From NCBI GenBank assembly GCA_040878005.1, contig JBBDMW010000003.1:1-43395 (forward strand): 43,395 nucleotides of DNA, written 5' to 3'. Numbering within the stretch: the first letter of the stretch is position 1; every line of letters starts with the position of its first letter. Of this stretch, positions 25,228-34,112 are shown in pieces. Origin of the DNA: JBBDMW01 sp040878005 (lineage in GTDB: Bacteria > Chloroflexota > Dehalococcoidia > Lucifugimonadales > Lucifugimonadaceae). Made by a program: the position numbers and the translations under genes. The notes beneath the pieces were generated by a model. It made no database searches. It was given only the letters and a program-made list of their open reading frames with translations, and was not told the origin of the DNA.

Positions 25228-27122
25228 CTACCCCATCACGGGCAGCAAGATATGCGATGGGCGCATCGAGTCGTGGAAGATCGTGTTCAGGGCCGTCACA
25301 CCGGTTGCTTCCCGGTTGTTGTCTCCCCCCGTATTCATGTTGCGGTCCCACCGGGGAAAGGAGCTGCTGGCAACTGCCACCCGCAGCCGATGGCCTTTCT
25401 TGAAAAGGTGGCTGGTAGCCCACAGGTCCACTTCGTAGACCTCAATCCGTCCATCCAGGGGCTGGGGCTCGCTTCGAGAATGGCGATACCTGGCCCGCAA
25501 GATCCCATCGCACACCTGCATTGATATGCCGTCCGGGTGCACGTCAGTCAGGCGTACAACCCAGTCCGTATCCCTGGCTGATGACAGGGCGTGCAGCACG
25601 GCCTTCACTGGACCCGTGACCTCAATGTCACGCTCAAGGGGGGCTGTCGTGTATGTCAGCACCCTTTCTTCGACCGGCCTCTGGTCGTGCGGACCGTTCG
25701 GGGAGCCAAGATGGCCGCCGCCGAGGGAACGCACCGGCTCACGTGGATCATAAACATAGCTGTCAGGATGCTCGGCGGGTTCTGGCTGACTCTGGTTCAG
25801 CACTCCGTCGTTCAACGACCGTGCAGAACCGGACGTGCCTTCATGGAAGTAGTACGGGGTGTATGTGACGCCCGGCGGCGGCCATGCATCGGCATCCCGC
25901 CACCGGTTGGCGCCCATGGTGAACAGGCGCACGTTTGGCGACTCAAGCACGCCGGTGTCGATGCCCTTCAGCCAGTAGTCGAACCACTCAAGGCGGGCCT
26001 GCATCACTCCGAGCACAGCCTCAGGGCCGAAGTCCACCTCTCCGCAAGATGAGGAGTCCACGGCGTCTGGACCGTGCACCCACGGGCCAATGGCCATCTT
26101 CTGCCCGGTGCGTGCCCGTTCAGAGCGGGCCAGCTTTCGCATGCCCCTGTAGTTCTCAATGGTGCCCCTGAGAAACCCATCAAACCAGCCGCCGAGGTGG
26201 AAGACTGGCGTATCGACATCGTGATGACGGTGAGCGATGTTCCACTGCCACCAGTACGGCCCATCGTCAGGGTGGTCCAGCCAGTGGGAATACCAGGGAC
26301 TCAGGTCCTCCACCAGGGGCAGTGGATTCAACGGCATGTGCTCCATCCACGTATCCAACTCTGCCATGGCGCGGTCAAGTATTCCCTTTCGGGCGTCGAC
26401 CTGGTCCGGGTGCGCCAGCCTGTGAGCGTTGGTGGCGTTGTGCTTCACAGTCCACATGAGATTGAAGCCCAGTTCAAATGCGCCGCTGCGGTAGACCCAC
26501 TCGTTGTGGTAATCGGAGGCTGATTGGCGCGCGTACTGGGCGACCAGGTGCGGCGGGCGGGCCGCCAACATGCGGTACTGGGTTGCGCCAGAGTACGAGN
26601 NNNNNNNNNNNNNNNNNNNNNNNNNNNNNNNNNNNNNNNNNNNNNNNNNNNNNNNNNNNNNNNNNNNNNNNNNNNNNNNNNNNNNNNNNNNNNNNNNNNC
26701 AGGTGCGGCGGGCGGGCCGCCAACATGCGGTACTGGGTTGCGCCAGAGTACGAGCCGCCGATGGTGCCTATCCTGCCGTTTGACCATGGCTGCTCTGCTG
26801 CCCACTCGACTGTGTCGTAGCCATCACGGTTCGGGCCGTCCCCGTCGTCCCTGAACGGGTAAAACTCCCCCTCTGAGGCGAATCGACCGCGCACGTCCTG
26901 AAACACACACGCATATCCGCGGGAGGCATAAAAGTCGGCTGCGCCAAGGCGAGTCTCGGATGAAGCGTCCTTGTCGTAAGGTGTGCGTTCCATGAGGACG
27001 GGGTATCGCCCTTCGTCCTGTGGACGGTAGACATCAGCGAACAGCCGCGTGCCGTCTCTCATGGTTATCGCCAGGTTGCGGTCCACCCTGACGGCGTGCT
27101 TCGGCTGCGATGTCGTCTGCAA
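25228..27122 (-). CDS. CocE/NonD family hydrolase (X-Pro dipeptidyl-peptidase S15 fold), split by an assembly gap
   Basis: A 579-residue alpha/beta hydrolase once the gap is removed. S124 in GGSYSG is the nucleophile; GGWFDGFL supplies the Asp and IGPWVHG the His region; the C-terminal jelly-roll domain ends with SHILLPV. Family members hydrolyse esters or acyl groups such as cocaine and cephalosporin esters, or X-Pro peptides. The start is TTG 27122, with GGAGG eight bases upstream; longer ATG starts (27170, 27212) lack ribosome sites. Subtracting 100 N and one 55-base duplicate gives exactly 1740 bases, a whole number of codons. Confidence 0.85.
26600..26699. other. Scaffold gap of 100 N with identical 55-bp flanks
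   Basis: The 55 bases before the gap (26545-26599) are the same as the 55 bases after it (26700-26754). The contigs therefore overlap and no sequence is missing. The apparent frameshift in the hydrolase is an artefact of this placeholder. Confidence 0.9.
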
Positions 27123-27434
27123 ATAACCAACCTCCGTAAAGCCACAAGTAAAACTGGTGCCACGAAACATATCCCGACCGCCTGCCGACGCAGAATATCC
27201 TTCCGCGTGCATGACATCAATAAGAAGCCGTTACTTTGTCAACACCGCAATCAATTGGGGGCAGGCCTACATAACCGAGTGGCAGTCCACCGTTAGAATG
27301 CCCAGGACTTCTTCATGTCAGCACCTGCCGCGGGCGGCAAATATCCCGTGGCGGCCATATCCAGAGAGGCGACCTGCTGTGACACCCCAACAGGCAGGCG
27401 TTCCCATACATATGCCGACGCTCAGGAGGGTGCT
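27123..27434. other. 312-base divergent intergenic region
   Basis: It separates the CocE-type hydrolase (minus) and the histidine kinase (plus). It holds the GGAGG ribosome site of the hydrolase start and the AGGAGG site of the kinase at 27424-27429. An in-frame ATG at 27315 exists upstream of the kinase but has no good ribosome site. No well-formed promoter, repeat or RNA gene was seen. Confidence 0.5.
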
Positions 27435-30400
27435 TTGACCCGCAGGCAGGGTTCACCAGCACGGGCAAGGCGCTCAACTCCAGCAGAACGTGAGTTCGAG
27501 GTACTCGCGGAAATCGGGCGCGTCATGGGATCTTCCCTGAATATCCATGACGTGTATGAGGCGTTTGCCACAGCGGTCCGTCAACTGCTGGATTTCGACC
27601 GGATCACGGTCAGCCTCATAGACAGGGAACGCGGCACGGTCACAAGGTCATACGTGGCAGGGCTGGATATACCGGGGGCCGAGGCGGGCACGACGAAACC
27701 TCTCGCCAATTCACTGGAGTTGCAGGTCACAGAGCACGGCCACGGCATGATCCTGGTGGGATCGCCAGCAACGCAGCCAGTCGCTGACGACCCCACCGTC
27801 CAAATCTGGCGCTCGGCAGGATTAGGGTCCATGATCTCCGCCCCACTGCTCTCACAGGGCAGTGGCCTGGGCACCATTGGCCTGAGTTCCAAGGAAGAGA
27901 ACGCCTACTCCGAAGCTGATGCACTCCTGGCTGAACGAATAGCGCTGCAGATAGCCGGTGCAATAGCCAATGCGTCACTCCACGCCAGGCTTGAACTCGA
28001 AGCGAGCGAACGCCAACTGGTCGCATCCGCTGGAACACTTATAGGCAGTTCACTGAGCCTGCCAGATGTATATGGCCGGCTGGCAGAGGCAGTCAGCAAA
28101 CTGGTCAAGTTCGACCGGCTGATCGTCTCGCTGGTGGATGACGACGGTCGATATGCCTCAGATGTATACGTCAATGGTGTCGATGTACCCGGCAGGACGA
28201 TGGACAGGCTTCATCCAGTGGAGGGCACTCTTGAAGAGACGGTTATCAGGACTGGGGCACCTCTGAGACTGTCAGTGCATGACCCTTCGTCTGACGCCAT
28301 GAAGTTCCCGGGCTTTGCGCCCAGCATTGAGTTCGGGTTCAGGTCTTCCATAGTTGTGCCTGTTTTCTCCGCCGACCGAGTAACAGGCTCAATCAACCTT
28401 GCGTCTGTTCAGCCTGATGCCTACTCATCAATGAATGAGATCCGGCTTCAGCAAATTGCGACGCATCTATCCAGCGCAATAGCGAATGCCCGACTCCACG
28501 AAGCGCTGGAACGGGAGTCCCGGGAACAGGTGGCACTTGCGGCGATCGGACGAGTGATCAGCTCGTCGTCTGATGTCAATCAAGTGTTTGACGCCTTCGC
28601 GGCGCAGGTCAAACTCCTGATGCCTGTGGACCGTATGGGCATTCATGAGATTGACGAGCAGGGGCATCACAGCCACCTGAGATACACGTGGGGCCTTGAG
28701 CTGCCTGATGGGACAAAGGGCTGGAAGGGGCGCCTGACTGGCAAATCTGTTGGCCACGTCGTCAAAAACCGGTCGCCGTTCCTTGTGACGCGCCAGAACC
28801 ATGAGGAGGCGCAGGTCCAGTTCCCAGGATTGGCACACGAATTCGACGCGGGCATGCGCTCACTCATCAGCGTGCCGCTGATATCCGAGGATCGCGTCAT
28901 TGCCGTCCTGACTCTTCGCACGGCGGAGGATGACGCGTATGGACCGCGGGAGGTTGCCCTGGCCGAGCGAGTCGGCGCTCAAATCGCCGGGGTCATAGCC
29001 AACGTTCGTCTGACAGACCAGGTCCGGCGGGAGGCTAATGAACGACTGGCCATCGCGGAGATTGGCCGGATTGTCAGTTCCACACTGAACCTAGAGGATG
29101 TCTTTTCCAAGTTTGCGGAACAGGCCGCCAAGCTGATCTCATTCGACCGCATCAGCATTTCCCTCTATGACGAGGAGCACCAGGTCTTATGGGATGAGTT
29201 TATTGCTGGCGTTGAGGTGCCAGGACTCCCGCGCTGGCGCAGGCGAAGCCTCGAGGAGTCAATCAACAAGGATGTAATCAATCAACGCAGACCCGAGTTT
29301 CGATCATACGAAGACTTGAAGGAGGTTGCGGACCGTTTTCCGGGTATTAGGGACGGACTGGAGGTTGGCCTCAAATCCAGCCTGTCCGTGCCGCTGGTCT
29401 GGCAGGAACAACTGGTGGGAACCCTGAACCTTCGCTCCTCCGAACCAGCCGCTTACAGCAACCGTGAACTGGAGCTATGTGAACAGATAGGCGCACAAAT
29501 CGCCGGAGCGATAGCCACGTCCACACTCTACGCAGAAGCACGCAAGGAGGCTGTGGAACGGTCCACCATCGCCGACATCGGCCGACTGGTAAGTTCAACC
29601 CTGGACCTGGGCACGATATACCCCGAGTTTGCCGCTCATGCCAAAAGGCTGGTCCCGTTCGACCGTATGGTGATCGTCCTGGTCGACACGGAAGCCGATG
29701 AGGGGTTCGACGCATTTGTGGACGGCATGGAGATTGATGAAGCCCCCGGGAGGTGGCGATTCCCCCTGGAGTCTTCCCGTACGGGTGAAATCCTTAGAAA
29801 CAGGCAGCCCATGGTGCTCAAACACGATGAGCTGCAGGCCCAGGCGCGCACCAATCCCGGGCTATCCGAACGGCTAGATGCGGGATTGAGATCCTTCGCC
29901 GGAATACCCCTCATCTGGCAGGAACAGGTGATTGGGTGCATAAACCTCTATTCCACGTCTCCAGACGCTTACGGCGATGATGAGATCGCTGTCGCCCAAC
30001 AACTATGCGCCCAGATTGCCGGGGCCATAGCCACGACATCGTTATATGAACGCTCAAAGCGTGAAGCGGAAGAACGCGCGACGCTGGCGGAAATCGGACG
30101 AATCATAAGCTCGTCGATTCGCCTGGAAGATGTGTATCCCAAATTCTGCGAGCAGGTGAAGAAGCTCATGCCGTTCGACCGAATCGTCATCTCGCTGGTG
30201 GACGAGAGCTCACAGTCCGTTGAAGATGCATTCGTCGCAGGCCGGCGGGTGAAAGGCTTCCCTAGCAAAGGGCGGCACAACCTGATCGAAGTTATCGGCG
30301 ACGTAATTAAACAGCGAAAAGCCGCCAGCCTGAACCGGGCGGAGCTGCAAAAGGTGGCTGATAGACACCCTCACTTCTCCGCCCCACTGGATGCCGGTCT

Positions 30401-31805
30401 CAACTCACTGTTACTTGCTCCCCTGGTCTGGCAGGACCAGGTGCTGGGGACGCTGAACCTGGGGTGCGAGGCTGACAACGCCTACGGCAACAAAGAACTC
30501 GCCCTGGCGGAGCAGATTGGCGCGCAGATTGCCGGGGCCATTGCCACTTCGCAACTTTATACAGCGGCGCAGCGAGAGTCTGAGATCCGGCAGTCGCTCG
30601 CTGCCATCGGGGCTGCAGCCGGCAGTGACCTGAGGCTTGAACGGGTCCTTGAACGGGTGGCTGATGAAGTAGTAAAGCTCATGCCATACGACCGCCTGGC
30701 GGTGACGCTGGTTGGGCCTCATGACGATAAGCTACGAGTCCAGTTCGTGAAAGGTGTGCCGGTTGAAGGGTTCGAGGTCGGCGCCGAGGTTGTACGCAAG
30801 GATGGCGCCTGGGAGTGGAAATCGACGTATCGCCCATCAGTGCGATTCGGCCCCATGGCAAAGGCCGGACTAAAGGGATGGCTTGAAGTGCCCCTGGGCG
30901 CAAGGGCAGCCGGTCCCACTGGCTACCTTGCGGTCCGTTGTCGCGAGGCTGACTTCTACACTAACGAGCACCTGGATCTGCTTGAACGGGCGGCCGTGCA
31001 GGTTACGCCGGCCATCCAAAACGCCCTGACTCACCGGCAGACCCTGGAACTGAGCGAGGAGCGAGAGCGCGCTGCAAAGCTTGAGGCCCAGGCGAATGAA
31101 CTGACACGGATAAACGAGGCGAAGGGCCAGTTCCTCAGCACGATATCGCACGAGTTGAAGACGCCGCTCACGTCAATCATGGCGTTTACAGACATCCTAT
31201 CTCGCAACCGGGACGAAAACCTTTCGGAAAAGCAGCTTCACCAGATGGACGTGGTGCGCCGGAACGCGCGCCAGCTGGGTGCACTCATCAACGACCTGCT
31301 GGACATCTCCCGCATTGATGCCGGGCGGACGGACCTGAACCTTGAAGAGTTCGACTTCGGTGAACTGGTCGTGGAAACTGCCGATAGCCTGAGTGCCGTG
31401 GTGGCGGAGAAAGGCCAGCGCCTGGAGGTCAAAGTGCCCAAGGCTCCGCTTCTTGTGACGGCCGACAGGGAGCGTGTCGCCCAGGTGATATCCAACCTGG
31501 TCAGCAATGCCTCCAAGTATTCGCCCCGGGAGACTCCCGTGCAGATAAACGCGGCTGCGTCGGGACAGTACGTCCGTGTGCGCGTCCGTGATTTCGGCCA
31601 GGGCATATCAAAGTCAGACCAGGTTCACCTGTTTACGCCGTTTTTCAGGGCTGACAACACACTGACACGGTCGGTGTCAGGCACGGGCCTGGGGCTTGCC
31701 ATTGTGCGACGCCTGGTGGAACTGCATGGCGGGACCGTCTCTGTCCAAAGCGAAGAAGGCGATGGCGCCGAGTTCACTGTGCGGCTGCCCCGGTCGAGGG
31801 AATAG
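27435..31805 (+). CDS. Soluble sensor histidine kinase with seven tandem GAF domains
   Basis: A 1456-residue cytoplasmic kinase without transmembrane segments. Seven GAF domains start near residues 26, 197, 369, 541, 713, 885 and 1056, spaced about 172 residues apart. Each opens with an (A)EIGR(I/V)-like helix and contains a FDR(I/M) strand; domains 4-6 are the most alike. A short coiled segment (ERERAAKLEAQANELTRINEAKG) leads to HisKA with phosphoacceptor H1239 (STISHELKTPL). The ATPase domain shows the N box (ISNLVSNASKYS), DFGQGI and GTGLGLAIV. No bilin-type Cys is seen, so the ligand is unknown. The start is TTG with AGGAGG upstream. No response regulator adjoins it. Confidence 0.9.
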   Translation: MTRRQGSPARARRSTPAEREFEVLAEIGRVMGSSLNIHDVYEAFATAVRQLLDFDRITVSLIDRERGTVTRSYVAGLDIPGAEAGTTKPLANSLELQVTEHGHGMILVGSPATQPVADDPTVQIWRSAGLGSMISAPLLSQGSGLGTIGLSSKEENAYSEADALLAERIALQIAGAIANASLHARLELEASERQLVASAGTLIGSSLSLPDVYGRLAEAVSKLVKFDRLIVSLVDDDGRYASDVYVNGVDVPGRTMDRLHPVEGTLEETVIRTGAPLRLSVHDPSSDAMKFPGFAPSIEFGFRSSIVVPVFSADRVTGSINLASVQPDAYSSMNEIRLQQIATHLSSAIANARLHEALERESREQVALAAIGRVISSSSDVNQVFDAFAAQVKLLMPVDRMGIHEIDEQGHHSHLRYTWGLELPDGTKGWKGRLTGKSVGHVVKNRSPFLVTRQNHEEAQVQFPGLAHEFDAGMRSLISVPLISEDRVIAVLTLRTAEDDAYGPREVALAERVGAQIAGVIANVRLTDQVRREANERLAIAEIGRIVSSTLNLEDVFSKFAEQAAKLISFDRISISLYDEEHQVLWDEFIAGVEVPGLPRWRRRSLEESINKDVINQRRPEFRSYEDLKEVADRFPGIRDGLEVGLKSSLSVPLVWQEQLVGTLNLRSSEPAAYSNRELELCEQIGAQIAGAIATSTLYAEARKEAVERSTIADIGRLVSSTLDLGTIYPEFAAHAKRLVPFDRMVIVLVDTEADEGFDAFVDGMEIDEAPGRWRFPLESSRTGEILRNRQPMVLKHDELQAQARTNPGLSERLDAGLRSFAGIPLIWQEQVIGCINLYSTSPDAYGDDEIAVAQQLCAQIAGAIATTSLYERSKREAEERATLAEIGRIISSSIRLEDVYPKFCEQVKKLMPFDRIVISLVDESSQSVEDAFVAGRRVKGFPSKGRHNLIEVIGDVIKQRKAASLNRAELQKVADRHPHFSAPLDAGLNSLLLAPLVWQDQVLGTLNLGCEADNAYGNKELALAEQIGAQIAGAIATSQLYTAAQRESEIRQSLAAIGAAAGSDLRLERVLERVADEVVKLMPYDRLAVTLVGPHDDKLRVQFVKGVPVEGFEVGAEVVRKDGAWEWKSTYRPSVRFGPMAKAGLKGWLEVPLGARAAGPTGYLAVRCREADFYTNEHLDLLERAAVQVTPAIQNALTHRQTLELSEERERAAKLEAQANELTRINEAKGQFLSTISHELKTPLTSIMAFTDILSRNRDENLSEKQLHQMDVVRRNARQLGALINDLLDISRIDAGRTDLNLEEFDFGELVVETADSLSAVVAEKGQRLEVKVPKAPLLVTADRERVAQVISNLVSNASKYSPRETPVQINAAASGQYVRVRVRDFGQGISKSDQVHLFTPFFRADNTLTRSVSGTGLGLAIVRRLVELHGGTVSVQSEEGDGAEFTVRLPRSRE

Positions 31806-31839
31806 CGGCGGTCTGGCGATACGCGCTCCTGTGGAAACA

Positions 31840-31923
31840 AAGTGTGGCGTGCTATAAATCGCACCCCACACTTCAAGTCCAACTCTATCCCTGGCTGCCT
31901 GACCCGCGGGCCTGCCGGCCCGC
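31840..31923. terminator. Hairpins between convergent kinase and lipoprotein genes
   Basis: AAGTGTGG (31840-31847) pairs with CCACACTT (31866-31873), with an inner GTGC/GCAC pair. A second stem GCGGGCC-TGCC-GGCCCGC (31906-31923) begins directly after the minus-strand stop. Neither has a T-run; they likely end transcription from both sides. Confidence 0.45.
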
Positions 31924-32466
31924 CTAACGGCGGTCGTCCAGGCTCACTAGCTCTGCACTCCACGGGCAGTACCGCCCAACGTTGTCGACAAACTCGTCGA
32001 CTTCCTCTTCGATAAACCAGGGAGCGCCGTCGCAAACCTCAACGGTCATATCGGCCATTTCGATCTCTTCGGGGTCAAGGTGCCAGCTCCACTCCGAGTT
32101 GTGGTCGCCCTGCCCTGCTCCCCGCAGGATCTTGCCGTTGGGTATGTTCGCTGTACTCTCACCGGACTGGAGATCCAGCAACTGCTGGATTGTGTCCGGG
32201 TTCGTAACCCACACTTTGAACCTCTCCCCGGCCACTTCAAACTCCGCCAGAACTCCACCCGCCAATGGGTCGGGCGCCGGAGTGGGACTCGGCGTGACGG
32301 TGGGGCTGGGTGTCACCGTAGGACTGGGAGTTGGCGTGGGCTGAGCAGCATCGGCCGGCCCGCATGCCACTGCGGCTGTCAAGGTCAGGGCTATTGCCAG
32401 ACCGGCTATCCTCCACCTTCGCAGAAACTCACCAATTCCCTGTTCGCCCGCAAAACGCTTCAACAT
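31924..32466 (-). CDS. Lipoprotein with BP74-like domain (copy 2)
   Basis: A 180-residue exported lipoprotein. A hydrophobic signal ends at Cys35 (LTAAVAC), then a Thr-Pro-Ser linker, then a compact domain of about 110 residues. The domain resembles the N-terminal domain of Dictyostelium BP74 (a calmodulin-binding protein) and its bacterial relatives: it has a WSWHLDPEEIEMADMTVEVCDG block, an acidic helix (FIEEEVDEFVDN) and a RYCPW motif. Two Cys (VEVCDG, RYCPW) may form a disulfide. An in-frame upstream start (32556) is possible but gives a poor signal peptide. Function unknown. Paralog of the next gene upstream. Confidence 0.6.
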   Translation of the reverse strand: MLKRFAGEQGIGEFLRRWRIAGLAIALTLTAAVACGPADAAQPTPTPSPTVTPSPTVTPSPTPAPDPLAGGVLAEFEVAGERFKVWVTNPDTIQQLLDLQSGESTANIPNGKILRGAGQGDHNSEWSWHLDPEEIEMADMTVEVCDGAPWFIEEEVDEFVDNVGRYCPWSAELVSLDDRR

Positions 32467-32712
32467 TTCTTCTGTTTTCTCTCGCTGGATACTGTGAATT
32501 GCCGTGCGTGGGCGAAGAAGACGGGCTGTGCCCAGGTTCTTCGCCTTTGCCTTCACAGTTAAAGACGTAGCGTGAGGCCGGAATGTTCCGGCATCTGCGA
32601 ATTTGGGCCAGGAGCAATTAGTTCCCGTTGGCGCAGCGTGTTGTGACAGGGCATGCGAAGGCGAGACGACGAGAGAATAACCTGCCTCAGCCCATGAGGG
32701 CAGAGCCGCAAG

Positions 32713-33198
32713 CTAGCGATGATCTTCCAGTGAAACCAACTCAGCGTTCCATGGACAGTAACGGCCCACGTCATCAACGAAGTAGTCAACTTCCTCTTCG
32801 ACAAATGAAGGGGCACCGTCGCAGACCTCGATGGTCACTTCAGCCATCTGGATCTCTCCAGGGTCCAGGCGCCAACTCCAGGGTTCGTTGTGATCGCCCT
32901 GACCGGGGCCGCGATGAATGATGCCGTTTGGGATGTTTGCCATACTCTCCCCTTCCTCCAATGCGAAGAGGTCATCAATGGTTTCCGAGTTGGTCACCCA
33001 GGCGCGGAAGACCTCACCGGACACATCGAACTCTGCCAGCACACCACCCGCCAGCGCGTCGGGAGTCGGAGAGGGAGCAACTGTGGGCGATGGTCCAGGG
33101 GTGGGATCACCGTTGCACGCAACGGCCGACAGGCCCACAAGTGAAAATGCGAAAAGCCCCACGAGCCACGCAGCCTCCCTGGGATGCATTTGAAGCAT
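32713..33198 (-). CDS. Lipoprotein with BP74-like domain (copy 1)
   Basis: A 161-residue lipoprotein. The signal peptide ends at Cys28 (LSAVAC), with a short Pro/Thr/Ser linker and a C-terminal domain closely similar to that of the 31924 gene (AGGVLAEF, NIPNG, GQGDHN, WSWRLDP, VEVCDGAPSF-like block, GRYCPW). An AGGAGG site seven bases before the ATG supports this start. It begins 28 bases after the SDR stop on the same strand, so it belongs to the SDR/enolase operon, whereas copy 2 follows after 246 bases. Domain assignment to BP74-like is by motif recall and tentative. Confidence 0.65.
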   Translation of the reverse strand: MLQMHPREAAWLVGLFAFSLVGLSAVACNGDPTPGPSPTVAPSPTPDALAGGVLAEFDVSGEVFRAWVTNSETIDDLFALEEGESMANIPNGIIHRGPGQGDHNEPWSWRLDPGEIQMAEVTIEVCDGAPSFVEEEVDYFVDDVGRYCPWNAELVSLEDHR

Positions 33199-33225
33199 GG
33201 GCTTTCCTCCTGAGTCCCGCCTGGT

Positions 33226-34005
33226 TCAGATGGCAGCGCCTCCGTCCACAGTGATCATCGATCCGGTGATCATCGCGGCGTCATCAGAGGCGGCGAACAG
33301 AAACGCCTTTGCTATGTCTTCCGGCGCCTGGAGCCGGCCCAGCGGAGTGGATGAAAGGCGTCTATAGAGGTTATCGGGGTTATCGATGCTGGTTGACCAA
33401 TCGTTGGGGCTATGCGGATTGTCCTTGCGAATGAAATCGGTGTCCACATGTCCGGGTGATATCAGCACGCACCGGATGTTGTCGGCGGCGTACGAGGCTG
33501 CGGCGCTCCTGGTCAGGCCCACCATGCCCATCTTGCTGGCCCCATAAGCCGGACTGCCCCGTCCCGGCCTTATTGCTGCCAGCGACCCCATGTTGAGGAT
33601 CACGCCGCCACCCGCCCTTCGCATGGCCGGTATAACGGCCTTGATGCCGAGGAAGCTGCCGGTCAGGCCGATGTCGATTATTGTCCGCCACATCTCCTCG
33701 GTCTGGTCGTCAAAGCTCACCCTGTAGTTGGCGCCGGCGTTGTTGCATAGGATATTCACAACATCAAATTTATCCTCGGCGGCAGTGACAGCATCAGCCC
33801 ACTGGGACGATTGGCGAACGTCCAGGGCAAAGGGGATGGCACGGCCTCCGCCCGCATTTATGTCATCGGCAACTGCCGTGGCAGCCTCAAGGTTGACATC
33901 CGCCACGCAGACACCCGCGCCCTCCTTCGCGAACAGGCGCGCCTGGGCGCCGCCCATGCCACCACCACCACCGGTGATGATCGCAGCCTTGCCTTCGAGT
34001 CTCAT
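33226..34005 (-). CDS. Short-chain dehydrogenase/reductase
   Basis: A 259-residue classical SDR. Seen are TGGGGGMG (11-18) for NAD(P) binding, NNAG (88-91), and the catalytic triad S141, Y154, K158. Asp36 (VADVN) at the end of strand 2 favours NAD over NADP. It probably oxidises or reduces a sugar or hydroxy-acid alcohol. A GGAG site sits nine bases before the ATG. It is 107 bases downstream of the enolase-superfamily gene, and an 18-bp inverted repeat lies between them. The pairing of dehydratase and dehydrogenase is typical of sugar-acid breakdown. Confidence 0.9.
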   Translation of the reverse strand: MRLEGKAAIITGGGGGMGGAQARLFAKEGAGVCVADVNLEAATAVADDINAGGGRAIPFALDVRQSSQWADAVTAAEDKFDVVNILCNNAGANYRVSFDDQTEEMWRTIIDIGLTGSFLGIKAVIPAMRRAGGGVILNMGSLAAIRPGRGSPAYGASKMGMVGLTRSAAASYAADNIRCVLISPGHVDTDFIRKDNPHSPNDWSTSIDNPDNLYRRLSSTPLGRLQAPEDIAKAFLFAASDDAAMITGSMITVDGGAAI

Positions 34006-34039
34006 CTGCTATCTCCAGAATGGAATTTGATGTTCATAT

Positions 34040-34057
34040 CAGCATGAATTTATGCTG
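34040..34057. promoter_or_regulatory. 18-bp inverted repeat upstream of the SDR gene
   Basis: CAGCAT-N6-ATGCTG, perfect half-sites, 35-52 bases before the SDR start. It may be an operator or an RNA hairpin between the two genes. Confidence 0.35.
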
Positions 34058-34112
34058 CCGACAGAGTGCGCGGGCACGTTGGACGCCCACACTGGGAGGC
34101 CGGTCGGCGTTT

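Noticed and set aside
25228..27212. Two separate hydrolase pseudogenes or a frameshift
   Set aside because: The break coincides with the N gap and the duplicated 55 bases; collapsing it restores one frame of exactly 580 codons.
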